Source: Candidatus Puniceispirillum marinum IMCC1322
GTDB lineage: Bacteria; Pseudomonadota; Alphaproteobacteria; Puniceispirillales; Puniceispirillaceae
Direction of reading: 5' to 3'
NCBI RefSeq assembly: GCF_000024465.1
Contig: NC_014010.1
Coordinates: 2,207,001 to 2,271,000 of the forward strand
Length of the DNA: 64,000 bases
Below the pieces are notes generated by a model that saw only the letters and a program-made list of their open reading frames with translations, made no database searches and was not told the DNA's origin. Positions 47,765 through 56,513 of this stretch are shown piece after piece (the first letter of the stretch is position 1; each line of letters begins with the position of its first letter). Both the position numbers and the translations under genes were made by a program.

Positions 47765-48406
47765 ATGCGTCGAAATAAAGCTACATTTACAAAGTTTATA
47801 GGCACAATGTCCCGGTTGCTCTGCACGCTTGCTGTGGCGGGTGCCGCCATGGTCGGGCTTTCATCATGTGCACAAAAGGATGTTGCCGAGTTTGCCGATC
47901 GCCAGCCAGCATTGATGCTAGAACAATTTTTTGACGGGCAAAGCATTGCTTATGGAATTTTTGAAGACCGTTTTGGTAATGTACGTCGTCAATTTCGGGT
48001 CAATCTGAATGGTCGGATCGATGGTAATGTTCTGACTCTGGATGAAGATTTTCTGTATGATGATGGCGAACGCGCAAACCGCATATGGACCATAGTCAAT
48101 GATGGAAAAAATGCGGCTGGACATTATCAATATCAGGGCACAGCTGATGATATCACGGGTACCGCAACGGGTGTTGTGGCTGGCAATACGCTGAACTGGT
48201 CGTATGATGTGGTTCTGAATATGTCAGGTAACGATGTCGAGGTGCATTTTGACGATTGGATCTATAAACAGGACGAAGATGTTGCGATCAACCGCGCTTA
48301 TATCAGTAAATATGGCATTGAAATCGGGTCAGTCACGATCGTATTTTTACGTGGACAGGCGGCAACCGCGGTTGGCCCGCTTGATCTTTCAAAATGGCCT
48401 GAATAG
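47765..48406 (+). CDS. DUF3833 family lipoprotein
   Basis: 213 residues. A long N-terminal region (about 1-35) ends in a lipobox LSSC at residue 35, so it should be lipid-anchored in the periplasm. The rest is beta-rich with the DUF3833 pattern (LEQFFDGQSIAYGIFEDRFG). The family has no known function, but it recurs beside photolyase and chalcone-isomerase-like genes in other bacteria, from memory of such clusters. An alternative start at the internal MSRLL residue 15 gives a more usual signal peptide. Confidence 0.8.
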   Translation: MRRNKATFTKFIGTMSRLLCTLAVAGAAMVGLSSCAQKDVAEFADRQPALMLEQFFDGQSIAYGIFEDRFGNVRRQFRVNLNGRIDGNVLTLDEDFLYDDGERANRIWTIVNDGKNAAGHYQYQGTADDITGTATGVVAGNTLNWSYDVVLNMSGNDVEVHFDDWIYKQDEDVAINRAYISKYGIEIGSVTIVFLRGQAATAVGPLDLSKWPE

Positions 48407-48410
48407 CCTT

Positions 48411-48989
48411 ATGGGTATGATCTGTTCACTGGTTAGATTCGTCATTGCCAGTTTCTGTCGGGGCATGCGTGTTGGTATGGTGATACTGCTGACGGGGACG
48501 GCTACAATGGCTACAATGGCGGTAGCCGAACCATTAGGTACGCATGTGCCTGATGCCGAGATTGTCGGCGAAGCCCGGTTCAAGGTGTTTCTGTTTAAAA
48601 TATATGATGCCACACTATATGCCCCGCAAGGCCGCTATGATCCAGATGGCGTATATGCGTTACGGTTGCGTTATCTCGTCGATGCTTCAAAAGCGCAAAT
48701 TGTTAAACGCTCACTTGTTGAAATGGAACGTCAGACACAAGTTGATAAAGCACAGTTGCAAATTTGGAAAAAATTTCTGGACGCCAGTTTTCGCGATCTG
48801 AAAGATGGTGAAAGCGCAACGGCCATCCATAATCAGGATGGCAGCATCACCTTTTATCTGAATGATGTTGAGGGTGAAACGATCAAGGATGCCGATTTTG
48901 CCGATGCCTTTATGAATATCTGGCTTTCTGACAAAGCCCGTGATCTGGATTTTAGCCGAGCCTTGCGCGGTCTGGATAATCGATCATGA
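48411..48989 (+). CDS. chalcone isomerase-family periplasmic protein
   Basis: 192 residues from ATG 48411, four bases after the DUF3833 stop. The N-terminus is a signal-like hydrophobic segment ending near AVAEP (about residue 43). The following region (EIVGEARFKVFLFKIYDATLY, then LRYLVDASKAQIVKRS) matches bacterial chalcone-isomerase-like proteins, which probably bind fatty acids or other lipids rather than chalcones. It overlaps the next gene by four bases. Function here unknown. Confidence 0.78.
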   Translation: MGMICSLVRFVIASFCRGMRVGMVILLTGTATMATMAVAEPLGTHVPDAEIVGEARFKVFLFKIYDATLYAPQGRYDPDGVYALRLRYLVDASKAQIVKRSLVEMERQTQVDKAQLQIWKKFLDASFRDLKDGESATAIHNQDGSITFYLNDVEGETIKDADFADAFMNIWLSDKARDLDFSRALRGLDNRS

Positions 48990-49543
48990 AGCTTGGCGCG
49001 TTTCTATTTGAAGTGCTACCTTTGCTTGGCTTTTTCATTGGATACAGTGTTTATGGTTTATTTGCTGCGGCGATGATTTCAGTGGGGTTGGGGGCGCTGG
49101 TATTGCTTGTGGCCTGGTTTCAAGAACGGCGTGTTGCCCGCTTTCCTCTTTTTTCATTACTGCTATCGGCGGGCTTTACATGGGCGGCGATAGCGCTTGA
49201 TGCTGATATTTTTATCAAGATGCAGCCGACCTTGTTCAATGGTCTGTTTGCGGCAGTTTTACTGGGTGGGTTGATCATGCGGCGTGCCATGATGCGTGAG
49301 TTTTTTCAGCATCAATTTGCACTTGATGATGCCACATGGTTCACCCTTAGCCTTCGATGGGGGTTGTTTTTCCTTGGCCTTGCACTGGCCAATGAATATG
49401 TCTGGCGTGGTTTTGATGAGGCCGAGTGGGTGTTCTATAAAACCTTCATTGCCGCGCCAGCCAGCGCATTGTTTATGCTGGCACAATTACCCATAACCTT
49501 ACGGGGTCTTGCAAGGGTACGCGAAGATTCTAGTAATCAATAG
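48986..49543 (+). CDS. yciB: septation/membrane protein A (YciB/IspZ family)
   Basis: 185 residues, five membrane helices. The FIKMQPTLFNGLFAAVLLGG and LRWGLFFLGLALANEYVWR segments are hallmarks of YciB/IspZ, inner-membrane proteins involved in envelope integrity and cell division. It starts within the previous stop (ATGA) and ends tail-to-tail with the SDR gene, overlapping it by 14 bases. Confidence 0.87.
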   Translation: MKLGAFLFEVLPLLGFFIGYSVYGLFAAAMISVGLGALVLLVAWFQERRVARFPLFSLLLSAGFTWAAIALDADIFIKMQPTLFNGLFAAVLLGGLIMRRAMMREFFQHQFALDDATWFTLSLRWGLFFLGLALANEYVWRGFDEAEWVFYKTFIAAPASALFMLAQLPITLRGLARVREDSSNQ

Positions 49544-50273
49544 GCGACCCATCATAAGCAAAAAAGCCACCAGTATCGCTAGCATCCAAACCATCCATGA
49601 CTCGCCACAGACAATCAGCGCTGTAAGCGGCGGTGAATAATTTATCGGCAGGGACATGTGCCTGAAACGGCTTTGACAAGGCCGTATCGACGGTGCCCGG
49701 ATGCAAAGTCACAACACAGGCATGCGGGTTATAACGCGCCAATTCAATCGACATTGTGCGTAGCAGCTGATTTTGGGCAGCCTTGCTGGCCCGATAGGCG
49801 TACCACCCGCCCAGCCGATTATCCGAAATTGACCCGACGCGGGCAGATAGACTAGCGAAGATAGCCGGATGTTCGCCTTTGATTAGTGGCCATAATGCCT
49901 TGGCCAGCAATACCGGCCCCATCGCATTAATCTGGTAAGCATACAGCATGGCAGCACTATCAAGGTCGGCGATCCGCTTTTCAGGGCTAACGGTGGGATC
50001 GCGTAACACACCTGCCACCGAAATCACACGATCAAGCTGGTCGCTATGAGCGGCGACGGTCATGCCAGCTTTGGTAATGCTATCAGGATCAAGATAATCC
50101 ATCGCCATCCAGGTGATATTGGCCGAGGGCGGCAGTTCTTTGAAACCGTCACTGTCTTCGGGGTTGCGGGCAGTGAGGAACATGTGCCAGTCATCGCCCT
50201 GCTGTAATGCGAAAGCATGTCTGGCAAAAGCCAGCCCGATACCGCGTCCGGCTCCTTGAATAAAAATCTTCAT
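49530..50273 (-). CDS. short-chain dehydrogenase/reductase (C-factor/CsgA-like)
   Basis: 247 residues from ATG 50273. The cofactor motif is GAGRGIGLA near 7-15 and the catalytic YxxxK is in YAYRASKAAQNQ near 150. The family resembles CsgA-type SDRs that recur in photolyase-linked clusters. It converges on yciB with overlapping 3' ends. Substrate unknown. Confidence 0.85.
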   Translation of the reverse strand: MKIFIQGAGRGIGLAFARHAFALQQGDDWHMFLTARNPEDSDGFKELPPSANITWMAMDYLDPDSITKAGMTVAAHSDQLDRVISVAGVLRDPTVSPEKRIADLDSAAMLYAYQINAMGPVLLAKALWPLIKGEHPAIFASLSARVGSISDNRLGGWYAYRASKAAQNQLLRTMSIELARYNPHACVVTLHPGTVDTALSKPFQAHVPADKLFTAAYSADCLWRVMDGLDASDTGGFFAYDGSPIDY

Positions 50274-50391
50274 GAAACTCTTTTCTAGCAATCAATGATA
50301 ACCGATAGCATAAGCCAAACATTGCATTTTGGTAAAATACTTCCCATCTCATAGCTATGGGGGACATAGTTGAAATGGGAGTAATGTGCTT

Positions 50392-50865
50392 ATGATCAAG
50401 TTTTTCAGACTATTTCTTTTCATTATGCTTGGCTGTTTCGGTGCGCTGGCTTCAGCTAGCGGCACCGAAGTGGTTGCGCCAAATCCCGATATTGCTCCGC
50501 AGGAAGTTGTCGATATACAGCTAACCGGATTGCAGAATAATGATAATCCGGAACGGGATTTTGGTATTCGCCAGACATGGGCCTTTGCGCATCCGGGAAA
50601 CCGGCGCATGACAGGGCCATATCCACGCTTTGCCCAGATGATCCGGAGCCCGTCCTATATCGAGATGATTGACCATGCTAGTCATTCTATTTCGCTGGCC
50701 AAGCAAGGTGAGGGATGGCAGCAATTTGACGTGCTGATGGAAACCAAGGGCGGCAATGTGCTGTTCTTTTCGTGGGTAGTTGAAAAGGTGACCGAAGGTG
50801 AATGTAAGGGGTGCTGGATGACCACCGCCGTATCAGCACCAAGCCCCGCAGGTCAGGGAAGCTAA
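50392..50865 (+). CDS. secreted protein of DUF4864-like family
   Basis: 157 residues from ATG 50392 (GTG 50386 is possible; a GGGAG site lies at 50377). A signal peptide ends near ASAS (about residue 21). The mature part has VVDIQLTGLQNNDNPERDFGI and TWAFAHPGNRR, a pattern I recall from DUF4864-type proteins in bacteria and plastid-bearing organisms. Function unknown; exported. A cysteine pair GECKGCW is near the end. Confidence 0.65.
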   Translation: MIKFFRLFLFIMLGCFGALASASGTEVVAPNPDIAPQEVVDIQLTGLQNNDNPERDFGIRQTWAFAHPGNRRMTGPYPRFAQMIRSPSYIEMIDHASHSISLAKQGEGWQQFDVLMETKGGNVLFFSWVVEKVTEGECKGCWMTTAVSAPSPAGQGS

Positions 50866-50881
50866 CCACATCATTATGCTG

Positions 50882-51802
50882 TTAACCTTGAGCTAGTCGG
50901 GCATCAATTTCAGCCCGGCTGGGCATGGAATTTGCGGCACCGGCGCGGGTGACTGAAATGCCCGCCGCTGCGCATCCGAATTTGACAGCATCAACAGGCG
51001 TCATGCCTTCGGCAAGGGCGGCGGCGAAGCTGCCATTAAAGGAATCACCAGCACCAGTGGTTTCAATCACCTTGCCTGACGACATGGCAGGCATATGTAT
51101 TGTGGTGTCAGCGTCATGATAAAGCGCGCCATTTTCGCCAAGTGTGATAATGGCGGCGCCTGCACCAGACGCACGTAAAGCCTGAGCCGCATCTGTTGCG
51201 CTTGCAACTGAAGTGACTTTAATTCCGGTCAGGCCTTCGGCTTCGGTTTCATTGGGCGTTACGAAGTCACATAAAGCCAACATACCATCAGGAAGGTCAG
51301 CGGCAGGTGCCGGATTGAGCAATGTACGCACGCCTTTTTTCCGCGCCAGTTCCAGACCATACATTGCTACCTCAAGCGGCTGTTCAAGCTGGGTGATGAA
51401 TATGTCAGCATTAGCAATCAGGTCTGCATTGCGGTCAATGTCGCTATTGTCAATCTCGCCAGCAACGCCCGGGGTGACAATGATCGCATTATTTCCGGTT
51501 TCGGCCTCGATGAAAATGCAGGCAGCGCCTGTGTAGCTGTTATCATGTTGGGTGATTGCGGGTGTCACACCAGCCTTTTGCCAGACATCGATTGCCATAT
51601 CGGCAAATGTATCCGTGCCTAGCCGCGTGATCATATGTGCGTTGGCGCCAGCCTTTGCCGCGGCAACAGCCTGATTTGACCCTTTGCCACCAGGACTAAG
51701 ATTGAAGCTTTTACCCAAAATTGTTTCACCAAGCCGAGGAATACGCTCGGCGCGATAGGCCGTATCGGCCACAAAAATACCAAGAATAACAATGGATGAC
51801 AT
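50882..51802 (-). CDS. rbsK: ribokinase (PfkB family sugar kinase)
   Basis: 306 residues from ATG 51802 with a GGGGAA site; a frame extension to 51913 overlaps the upstream gene and looks non-coding. PfkB motifs: GGKGSNQAVAAAKAG near 40 and TTGAGDSFNGSFAAAL near 245 with the catalytic aspartate. It phosphorylates ribose or a nucleoside-derived sugar. No ribose transporter is adjacent. Confidence 0.88.
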   Translation of the reverse strand: MSSIVILGIFVADTAYRAERIPRLGETILGKSFNLSPGGKGSNQAVAAAKAGANAHMITRLGTDTFADMAIDVWQKAGVTPAITQHDNSYTGAACIFIEAETGNNAIIVTPGVAGEIDNSDIDRNADLIANADIFITQLEQPLEVAMYGLELARKKGVRTLLNPAPAADLPDGMLALCDFVTPNETEAEGLTGIKVTSVASATDAAQALRASGAGAAIITLGENGALYHDADTTIHMPAMSSGKVIETTGAGDSFNGSFAAALAEGMTPVDAVKFGCAAAGISVTRAGAANSMPSRAEIDARLAQG

Positions 51803-51872
51803 ATTGGTTCCCCAGTAAATGGATGCCGTATGATAATCTTTTGAAGCTAGCCTGTCTGAGGGGGTGACACAA

Positions 51873-52520
51873 TCAATTAGCAAAAAATTTATGCACCGCG
51901 TCAGCCATCGCATGACCTAGTGTGATATGGCTTTCAGCATCAAAATGAACGCCATCAATTGGCGACACGGCAATATGCGCGCCAGCATCAAAATAGGGAA
52001 CATCATGCTGTCTAGCCATGTTGGCAATAGTGCCCGATAGAGCATGCGCATTATCAATACTGTTTTCAAATATCTCGGCAAGACAGCCTGACTGCATAAC
52101 GGGTGGTGGGCTCATCAGCAAGATATCCGGCGCCTGCTGGTTGATGCCGGAATCAGATGCCTTGATGGTCTCGACAATTTTGCCAATCGCCAAAGCAATT
52201 TCAGCTGCATTCACGCCAAAACGGTGTTGCAGATCATTGGTGCCCAGCATTATCACAATGACATCAAGCGGACGATGGGTTTCCAGTAAAGCCGGCAACA
52301 TGCGGATTCCATTTTTATGTACGCCGTTAATCGGGTCATCATGCACCGTTGTACGCCCGGGATGACCTTCCTCGATCACTGTCCAATCAGGGGCTAGTAT
52401 TGTTTGCATGACGGCAGGCCAGCGCACATCGATGCCAAACCGGCCTTGTGATGACAGGCTATCCATTGGCGGGGTGCCATGTGTATTGCTATCTCCAAAA
52501 CAAAGCAATGATCGGGTCAT
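51873..52520 (-). CDS. SGNH/GDSL-family hydrolase (arylesterase-like)
   Basis: 215 residues. Catalytic serine in FGDSNTHGT (about residue 10), the GTNDL block with the oxyanion asparagine near 92-97 and the DGVHFD dyad near 190. No signal peptide. Short-chain esterase or acyl hydrolase, substrate unknown. Same strand as the ribokinase gene downstream, 70 bases away. Confidence 0.88.
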   Translation of the reverse strand: MTRSLLCFGDSNTHGTPPMDSLSSQGRFGIDVRWPAVMQTILAPDWTVIEEGHPGRTTVHDDPINGVHKNGIRMLPALLETHRPLDVIVIMLGTNDLQHRFGVNAAEIALAIGKIVETIKASDSGINQQAPDILLMSPPPVMQSGCLAEIFENSIDNAHALSGTIANMARQHDVPYFDAGAHIAVSPIDGVHFDAESHITLGHAMADAVHKFFAN

Positions 52521-52595
52521 GATGGGACACCTTTATGATTATGTGATGTTGTTACGTATAATGGCTAATCTGAGCCATGCGCCGTCTCGCGTCAA

Positions 52596-53273
52596 TTATC
52601 TAGCTTGGCTAGTGTCCCAATTGATAGCCGTTTGTCCTTGCGCTTCGAGATAGCTATTGGTGCGCGAAAAGGGACGGCTGCCAAAAAAACCATTATAGGC
52701 CGAAAGCGGTGATGGATGCGCTGCGGTTAATATAAGATGACGATTGGCGTCAATCGTACGACCTTTTTCAGCGGCTTTGCGTCCCCAAAGGATAAAGACA
52801 AGATGTTCGCGGATGTCAGCCAGCTGGCTAATAGCCGCATCGGTAAAGGCCTCCCAGCCCTTGCCGTGATGCGATCCGGCTTTACCATCTTCGACCGTGA
52901 GACAGTTATTCAGCAAAAGCACACCTTGCTGCGCCCAGCTTTCAAGATTGCCATGTAAAGGAGTTGGACAGCCAATATCGGAAACAAGCTCTTTGAAAAT
53001 ATTGCGTAATGATGGAGGTGTTTTAACGCCCTGCGGCACTGAAAAACTCAGCCCATGCGCTTGTCTTGGGCCGTGATAGGGGTCCTGCCCGATAATAACG
53101 ACTTTAACCGCATCAAAGGGTGTAAGGTCAAAAGCCATGAAGACCGACTCAGGGGGCGGATATATGCTGATGCCGTTAGCTCGCTCGGTATCTAGAAATC
53201 GGAAAAGTTGCGTCATCTCTTTGCTGTTCATGACCGCGCCAAGATGATGATGCCAGCTTTGCTCAATATGCAT
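52596..53273 (-). CDS. ung: uracil-DNA glycosylase
   Basis: 225 residues from ATG 53273, preceded by an AAGGGG site; the frame extends to 53342. The catalytic aspartate lies in VIIGQDPYHGP and the histidine in AHPSPLSAYNGFFGSRPFS, the two family motifs. It excises uracil from DNA in base-excision repair. Confidence 0.95.
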   Translation of the reverse strand: MHIEQSWHHHLGAVMNSKEMTQLFRFLDTERANGISIYPPPESVFMAFDLTPFDAVKVVIIGQDPYHGPRQAHGLSFSVPQGVKTPPSLRNIFKELVSDIGCPTPLHGNLESWAQQGVLLLNNCLTVEDGKAGSHHGKGWEAFTDAAISQLADIREHLVFILWGRKAAEKGRTIDANRHLILTAAHPSPLSAYNGFFGSRPFSRTNSYLEAQGQTAINWDTSQAR

Positions 53274-53378
53274 AAATACCCCTTGAAACACGTCAATGTG
53301 ATGGTACCAAAATAGCATATTTACTAGCTTATTGCAGGACAATGATATTGGTTATGGAGTAATAATAAGGGGGATACG

Positions 53379-53464
53379 CCATGAGAGGGGGGAGGTCTCT
53401 CATGGCTGGTATGTATGTAATTGTTGCAGGCGTCGGAAAGAAGACAAGATTTGTGAAAATATAA
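53379..53464 (+). other. hairpin overlapping a candidate small ORF upstream of the LysR gene
   Basis: A perfect 9-bp inverted repeat (CCATGAGAG 53379-53387, CTCTCATGG 53397-53405) encloses a GGGGGAGGT loop. An ATG at 53402, inside the 3' arm and six bases after GGAGG, opens a 20-codon frame ending TAA 53462-53464; an in-frame ATG at 53381 would give 27 codons and also has a G-rich site before it. A perfect TATAAT at 53460-53465 overlaps the end and may be the lysR promoter, in which case the small ORF would be a separate transcript. Confidence 0.35.
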
Positions 53465-53500
53465 TTATGAAATATAGAAAAATAATATAGAGTTTATGTC

Positions 53501-54421
53501 ATGAGTCAGATTGAAGAAATACGTGCTTTTGTGACGGTTGTGGAAACAGGAAGCCTTACGCAGGCAGCGGAACGTCTTGGTATCGCTGTTTCTGCTGTAA
53601 GTCGTCGTCTGAAAGATTTGGAGCTTCGTCTTGGGGCGCCATTGATCCAGCGTTCGACGCGCCGTATGTATCTGAACGAGACAGGTCAAAGATTTTTCAG
53701 CCGTTGCCGTACTATTCTGGACGAGTTGGAAGCGGCGCAGCAGGAAGTCCAGAATACCGAAGGTATTTTGAGTGGTGTCTTGCGACTGAATGCGCCTTTA
53801 TCATTTGGCATCACGCATATCACACCACTGATTACTGACTTCATGAAGGAAAACCCAGACGTGCGGATCGATATAGATCTGTCGGATAAACGCATTGATC
53901 TGATCGCCGAGGGATTTGATCTGGCGATACGTATTGGTGCGTTGCAGGATTCCAGCCTGATTGCCAAAAAAATATCAACCGCACGGCAGGTGCCTTGTGC
54001 ATCGCCAGATTTTATTGCCAAACATGGTGCGCTAGACAATCCAGAAGCTCTCAATGATATGCCTGGGCTAATCTATGCAAATTCCCGAACACCATCGGAT
54101 TGGACTTATGTAACACCCGAAGGTAAGGCAGGAACAGTGCATGTAAGCCAGCGTCTGTCGGCTACGAATGGTGATGTGTTGCGCGATGCGGCCATTGCCG
54201 GACTTGGTGTGGTTAATTTACCGACATTTCTGCTTTTTGAAGCCATTAATGATGGCACGCTGGTACCGTTGATGGCTGACCATGACTGGTCCGAGCTTGA
54301 TATTTTTGCCGTTTATCCAAAAACAACAATCTTGCCGCGCCGGACGCGTGCATTCGTTGATTTTATGGCCTGGCGTTTTGATAAGAACCCGCATTGGAAC
54401 CAGATCACGCCAAAAGCCTAA
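53501..54421 (+). CDS. LysR-family transcription regulator
   Basis: 306 residues. N-terminal winged helix (about 1-60; TGSLTQAAERLGIAVSAVSRRLKDLE) and C-terminal effector domain of the periplasmic-binding-protein type. The closest style is the CrgA/AaeR-like group that ends with YPKTTILPRRTRAFVDFM. Its targets are unclear, since divergent ung is housekeeping; LysR genes often regulate themselves or distant genes. Confidence 0.9.
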   Translation: MSQIEEIRAFVTVVETGSLTQAAERLGIAVSAVSRRLKDLELRLGAPLIQRSTRRMYLNETGQRFFSRCRTILDELEAAQQEVQNTEGILSGVLRLNAPLSFGITHITPLITDFMKENPDVRIDIDLSDKRIDLIAEGFDLAIRIGALQDSSLIAKKISTARQVPCASPDFIAKHGALDNPEALNDMPGLIYANSRTPSDWTYVTPEGKAGTVHVSQRLSATNGDVLRDAAIAGLGVVNLPTFLLFEAINDGTLVPLMADHDWSELDIFAVYPKTTILPRRTRAFVDFMAWRFDKNPHWNQITPKA

Positions 54422-54477
54422 AATTTGCTAGGCAGTGATGTTGACAAATCTGTCGCCAGAGGCCAAGTCTTCGGCCT

Positions 54478-56379
54478 ATGTTAAAGCTTCAGAACCTATT
54501 TTTTGCTATTGATGGCAAACCCCTGCTCGAAAATGCGTCGGCCACAATTCCGGCTGGCCATAAAGTGGGCATCGTCGGGCGTAATGGAACTGGCAAGACA
54601 AGCCTGTTCAGATTGATCCGAAATGAATGGGCGCTTGATTCAGGTAACATCGAATATCCAAGTTATTTTCGGGTTGGTGGCGTTGATCAGGAAGCCCCCG
54701 CATCCAGCATTAGCCTTCTTGATACGGTTTTGGCGGCTGATCTGGAGCGCGATGCCTTACTTCGTGAAGCCGAAAGTGCAACGGACCCTATGCGGATTGC
54801 TGACATTCATATGCGCCTAACTGATATTGATGCGCATTCTGCCGAGTCACGGGCGGCGACAATTCTGGCTGGTCTTGGGTTTGATGCGGTGGCACAAGCA
54901 CGTGCCTGTGCCGAATTTTCAGGTGGTTGGCGGATGCGGGTTGCGCTTGGTGCGGTGCTGTTTTCACAACCCGATCTGTTGCTTCTCGATGAGCCAACAA
55001 ACTATTTGGATCTGGAAGGTGCCGTATGGCTGGAAACCTTTCTGGCCAAATATAGCAAAACCGTTTTGGTGATTTCGCATGATCGCGGTTTGCTGAATAG
55101 ATCGGTGACCGGTATTTTGCATTTAACCGATCGTAAATTGACATATTACGGCGGCAGCTATGACCAGTTTGATGCCGAGCGCCGGTTGAAACTGGAACAA
55201 CAGCAATCAATGAAACGTAAACAGGACGCCCAGCGTGCACATATCCAGAGTTTTGTTGATCGCTTCCGTTATAAAGCGTCCAAGGCTCGTCAGGCACAAT
55301 CACGTCTGAAACAACTGGAAAAAATGCAACCTATTGCCGCCTTGTCGGAAAGTGCTGTATCCGAATTTCAGTTTCCGTCACCAACGCCACTCCCGCCGCC
55401 ACTTATGGTGATCGAAAATGCGTCAGTTGGCTATGATGGCAAAGCTGTATTGCGTAAAATTGATATCCGGCTTGATCAGGATGACCGTATTGCTTTACTG
55501 GGCGCTAATGGCGAAGGCAAATCAACCCTGTCAAAATTAATTGCTGATCGGTTGGCGCCGCTTGAAGGTGATATTCAGAAATCAGGCAAGTTACGCATAG
55601 GTTTCTTTGCCCAGCATCAGTTGGATGAGCTGGTTCCAGGTGAAACGCCGTTCCAGCATATGGCGCGGTTGCGTCCGGATGAATTACCAACCAAATTACG
55701 CGGCCGTCTTGGGGCGGCAGGGATTGGCGCAGACATTGTCGAAAACCCGGTTGAACGTCTGTCAGGCGGCCAGAAAGCCCGATTGTTGATGGCTATGGCG
55801 GCAATTGATGCGCCGCATATATTGATCCTTGATGAGCCAACCAACCACCTTGACATAGAAAGCCGAGAAGCGCTTATCCATGCGCTGAATGATTATAACG
55901 GCGCGGTCATTCTAGTGAGCCATGATCCGCATCTGGTTGAAACGGTTGCTGATATCTTGTGGATTGTGCGCGATGGTGCGGTTGTGCCATTTGATGGTGA
56001 TATGGATGATTATCGCAAATTGCTTTTGAAACAGCGATCGGGCAAAGGCAAAACGGCAAGGCACGACACGAACGCTCTTAAAACGGCAGATATAGACAGC
56101 CTGCCGCCAGCCCGGGCTTTATCCGGCAAAGAAAAGCGACAAAATACGGCGCAGGTTCGAAGCGCCATTACTAAAACCGAAAAGATGCTGGAAAAACTGA
56201 CAAAACGGAAAGCTGATATTGAGCAGGAAATGGCAGAGCCCGGTTTCTTTGAGACGAAAAATCAAAGTCGGGCAGCTGATGCAGGTAAAATGCTTGCTGA
56301 TGTGGATGAGGCCATAGCGCGGGGCGAAGAAGAATGGCTTTCATTACAGGAAACTCTGGCCATCGCACTCGAAGCATAA
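54478..56379 (+). CDS. ABC-F family ATPase (Uup/YheS-like)
   Basis: 633 residues, two ABC domains without membrane segments. First Walker A GRNGTGKTS near 34-42 and signature FSGGWRMRVALG; second GANGEGKST near 341 and LSGGQKARLLMAMAA with LDEPTNHLD. An inter-domain P-site linker rich in Arg, Gln and Lys lies near 235-290 and a coiled coil ends the protein (about 555-630). ABC-F proteins act on the ribosome. No ribosome site precedes the ATG; a small hairpin AGGCC / GGCCT (54460-54464, 54473-54477) abuts it. Confidence 0.9.
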   Translation: MLKLQNLFFAIDGKPLLENASATIPAGHKVGIVGRNGTGKTSLFRLIRNEWALDSGNIEYPSYFRVGGVDQEAPASSISLLDTVLAADLERDALLREAESATDPMRIADIHMRLTDIDAHSAESRAATILAGLGFDAVAQARACAEFSGGWRMRVALGAVLFSQPDLLLLDEPTNYLDLEGAVWLETFLAKYSKTVLVISHDRGLLNRSVTGILHLTDRKLTYYGGSYDQFDAERRLKLEQQQSMKRKQDAQRAHIQSFVDRFRYKASKARQAQSRLKQLEKMQPIAALSESAVSEFQFPSPTPLPPPLMVIENASVGYDGKAVLRKIDIRLDQDDRIALLGANGEGKSTLSKLIADRLAPLEGDIQKSGKLRIGFFAQHQLDELVPGETPFQHMARLRPDELPTKLRGRLGAAGIGADIVENPVERLSGGQKARLLMAMAAIDAPHILILDEPTNHLDIESREALIHALNDYNGAVILVSHDPHLVETVADILWIVRDGAVVPFDGDMDDYRKLLLKQRSGKGKTARHDTNALKTADIDSLPPARALSGKEKRQNTAQVRSAITKTEKMLEKLTKRKADIEQEMAEPGFFETKNQSRAADAGKMLADVDEAIARGEEEWLSLQETLAIALEA

Positions 56380-56415
56380 GCATGCACAATCCTGTTACCA
56401 CTTTTGTAATTTAGC

Positions 56416-56505
56416 TATGTGGGCTTTGACCTCTGTTATTACTTGACCTTACGCTTGCGTCTCTAACTTTTAGTCAGGGGGGCTCTGCTGGCCACATAAC
56501 AGAGG
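56416..56505 (+). promoter_or_regulatory. inverted-repeat leader of the VOC gene with two alternative pairings
   Basis: CCTCTGTTAT (56430-56439) is perfectly complementary to ATAACAGAGG (56496-56505), which contains part of the ribosome site AGAGGAGGA. TATGTGG (56416-56422) is complementary to CCACATA (56492-56498). The two pairings share bases 56496-56498 and are therefore mutually exclusive. TTGACCT also repeats at 56426 and 56443, so the region may contain a promoter instead; if transcription starts after 56470 the RNA model fails. Confidence 0.4.
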
Positions 56506-56513
56506 AGGATGAA

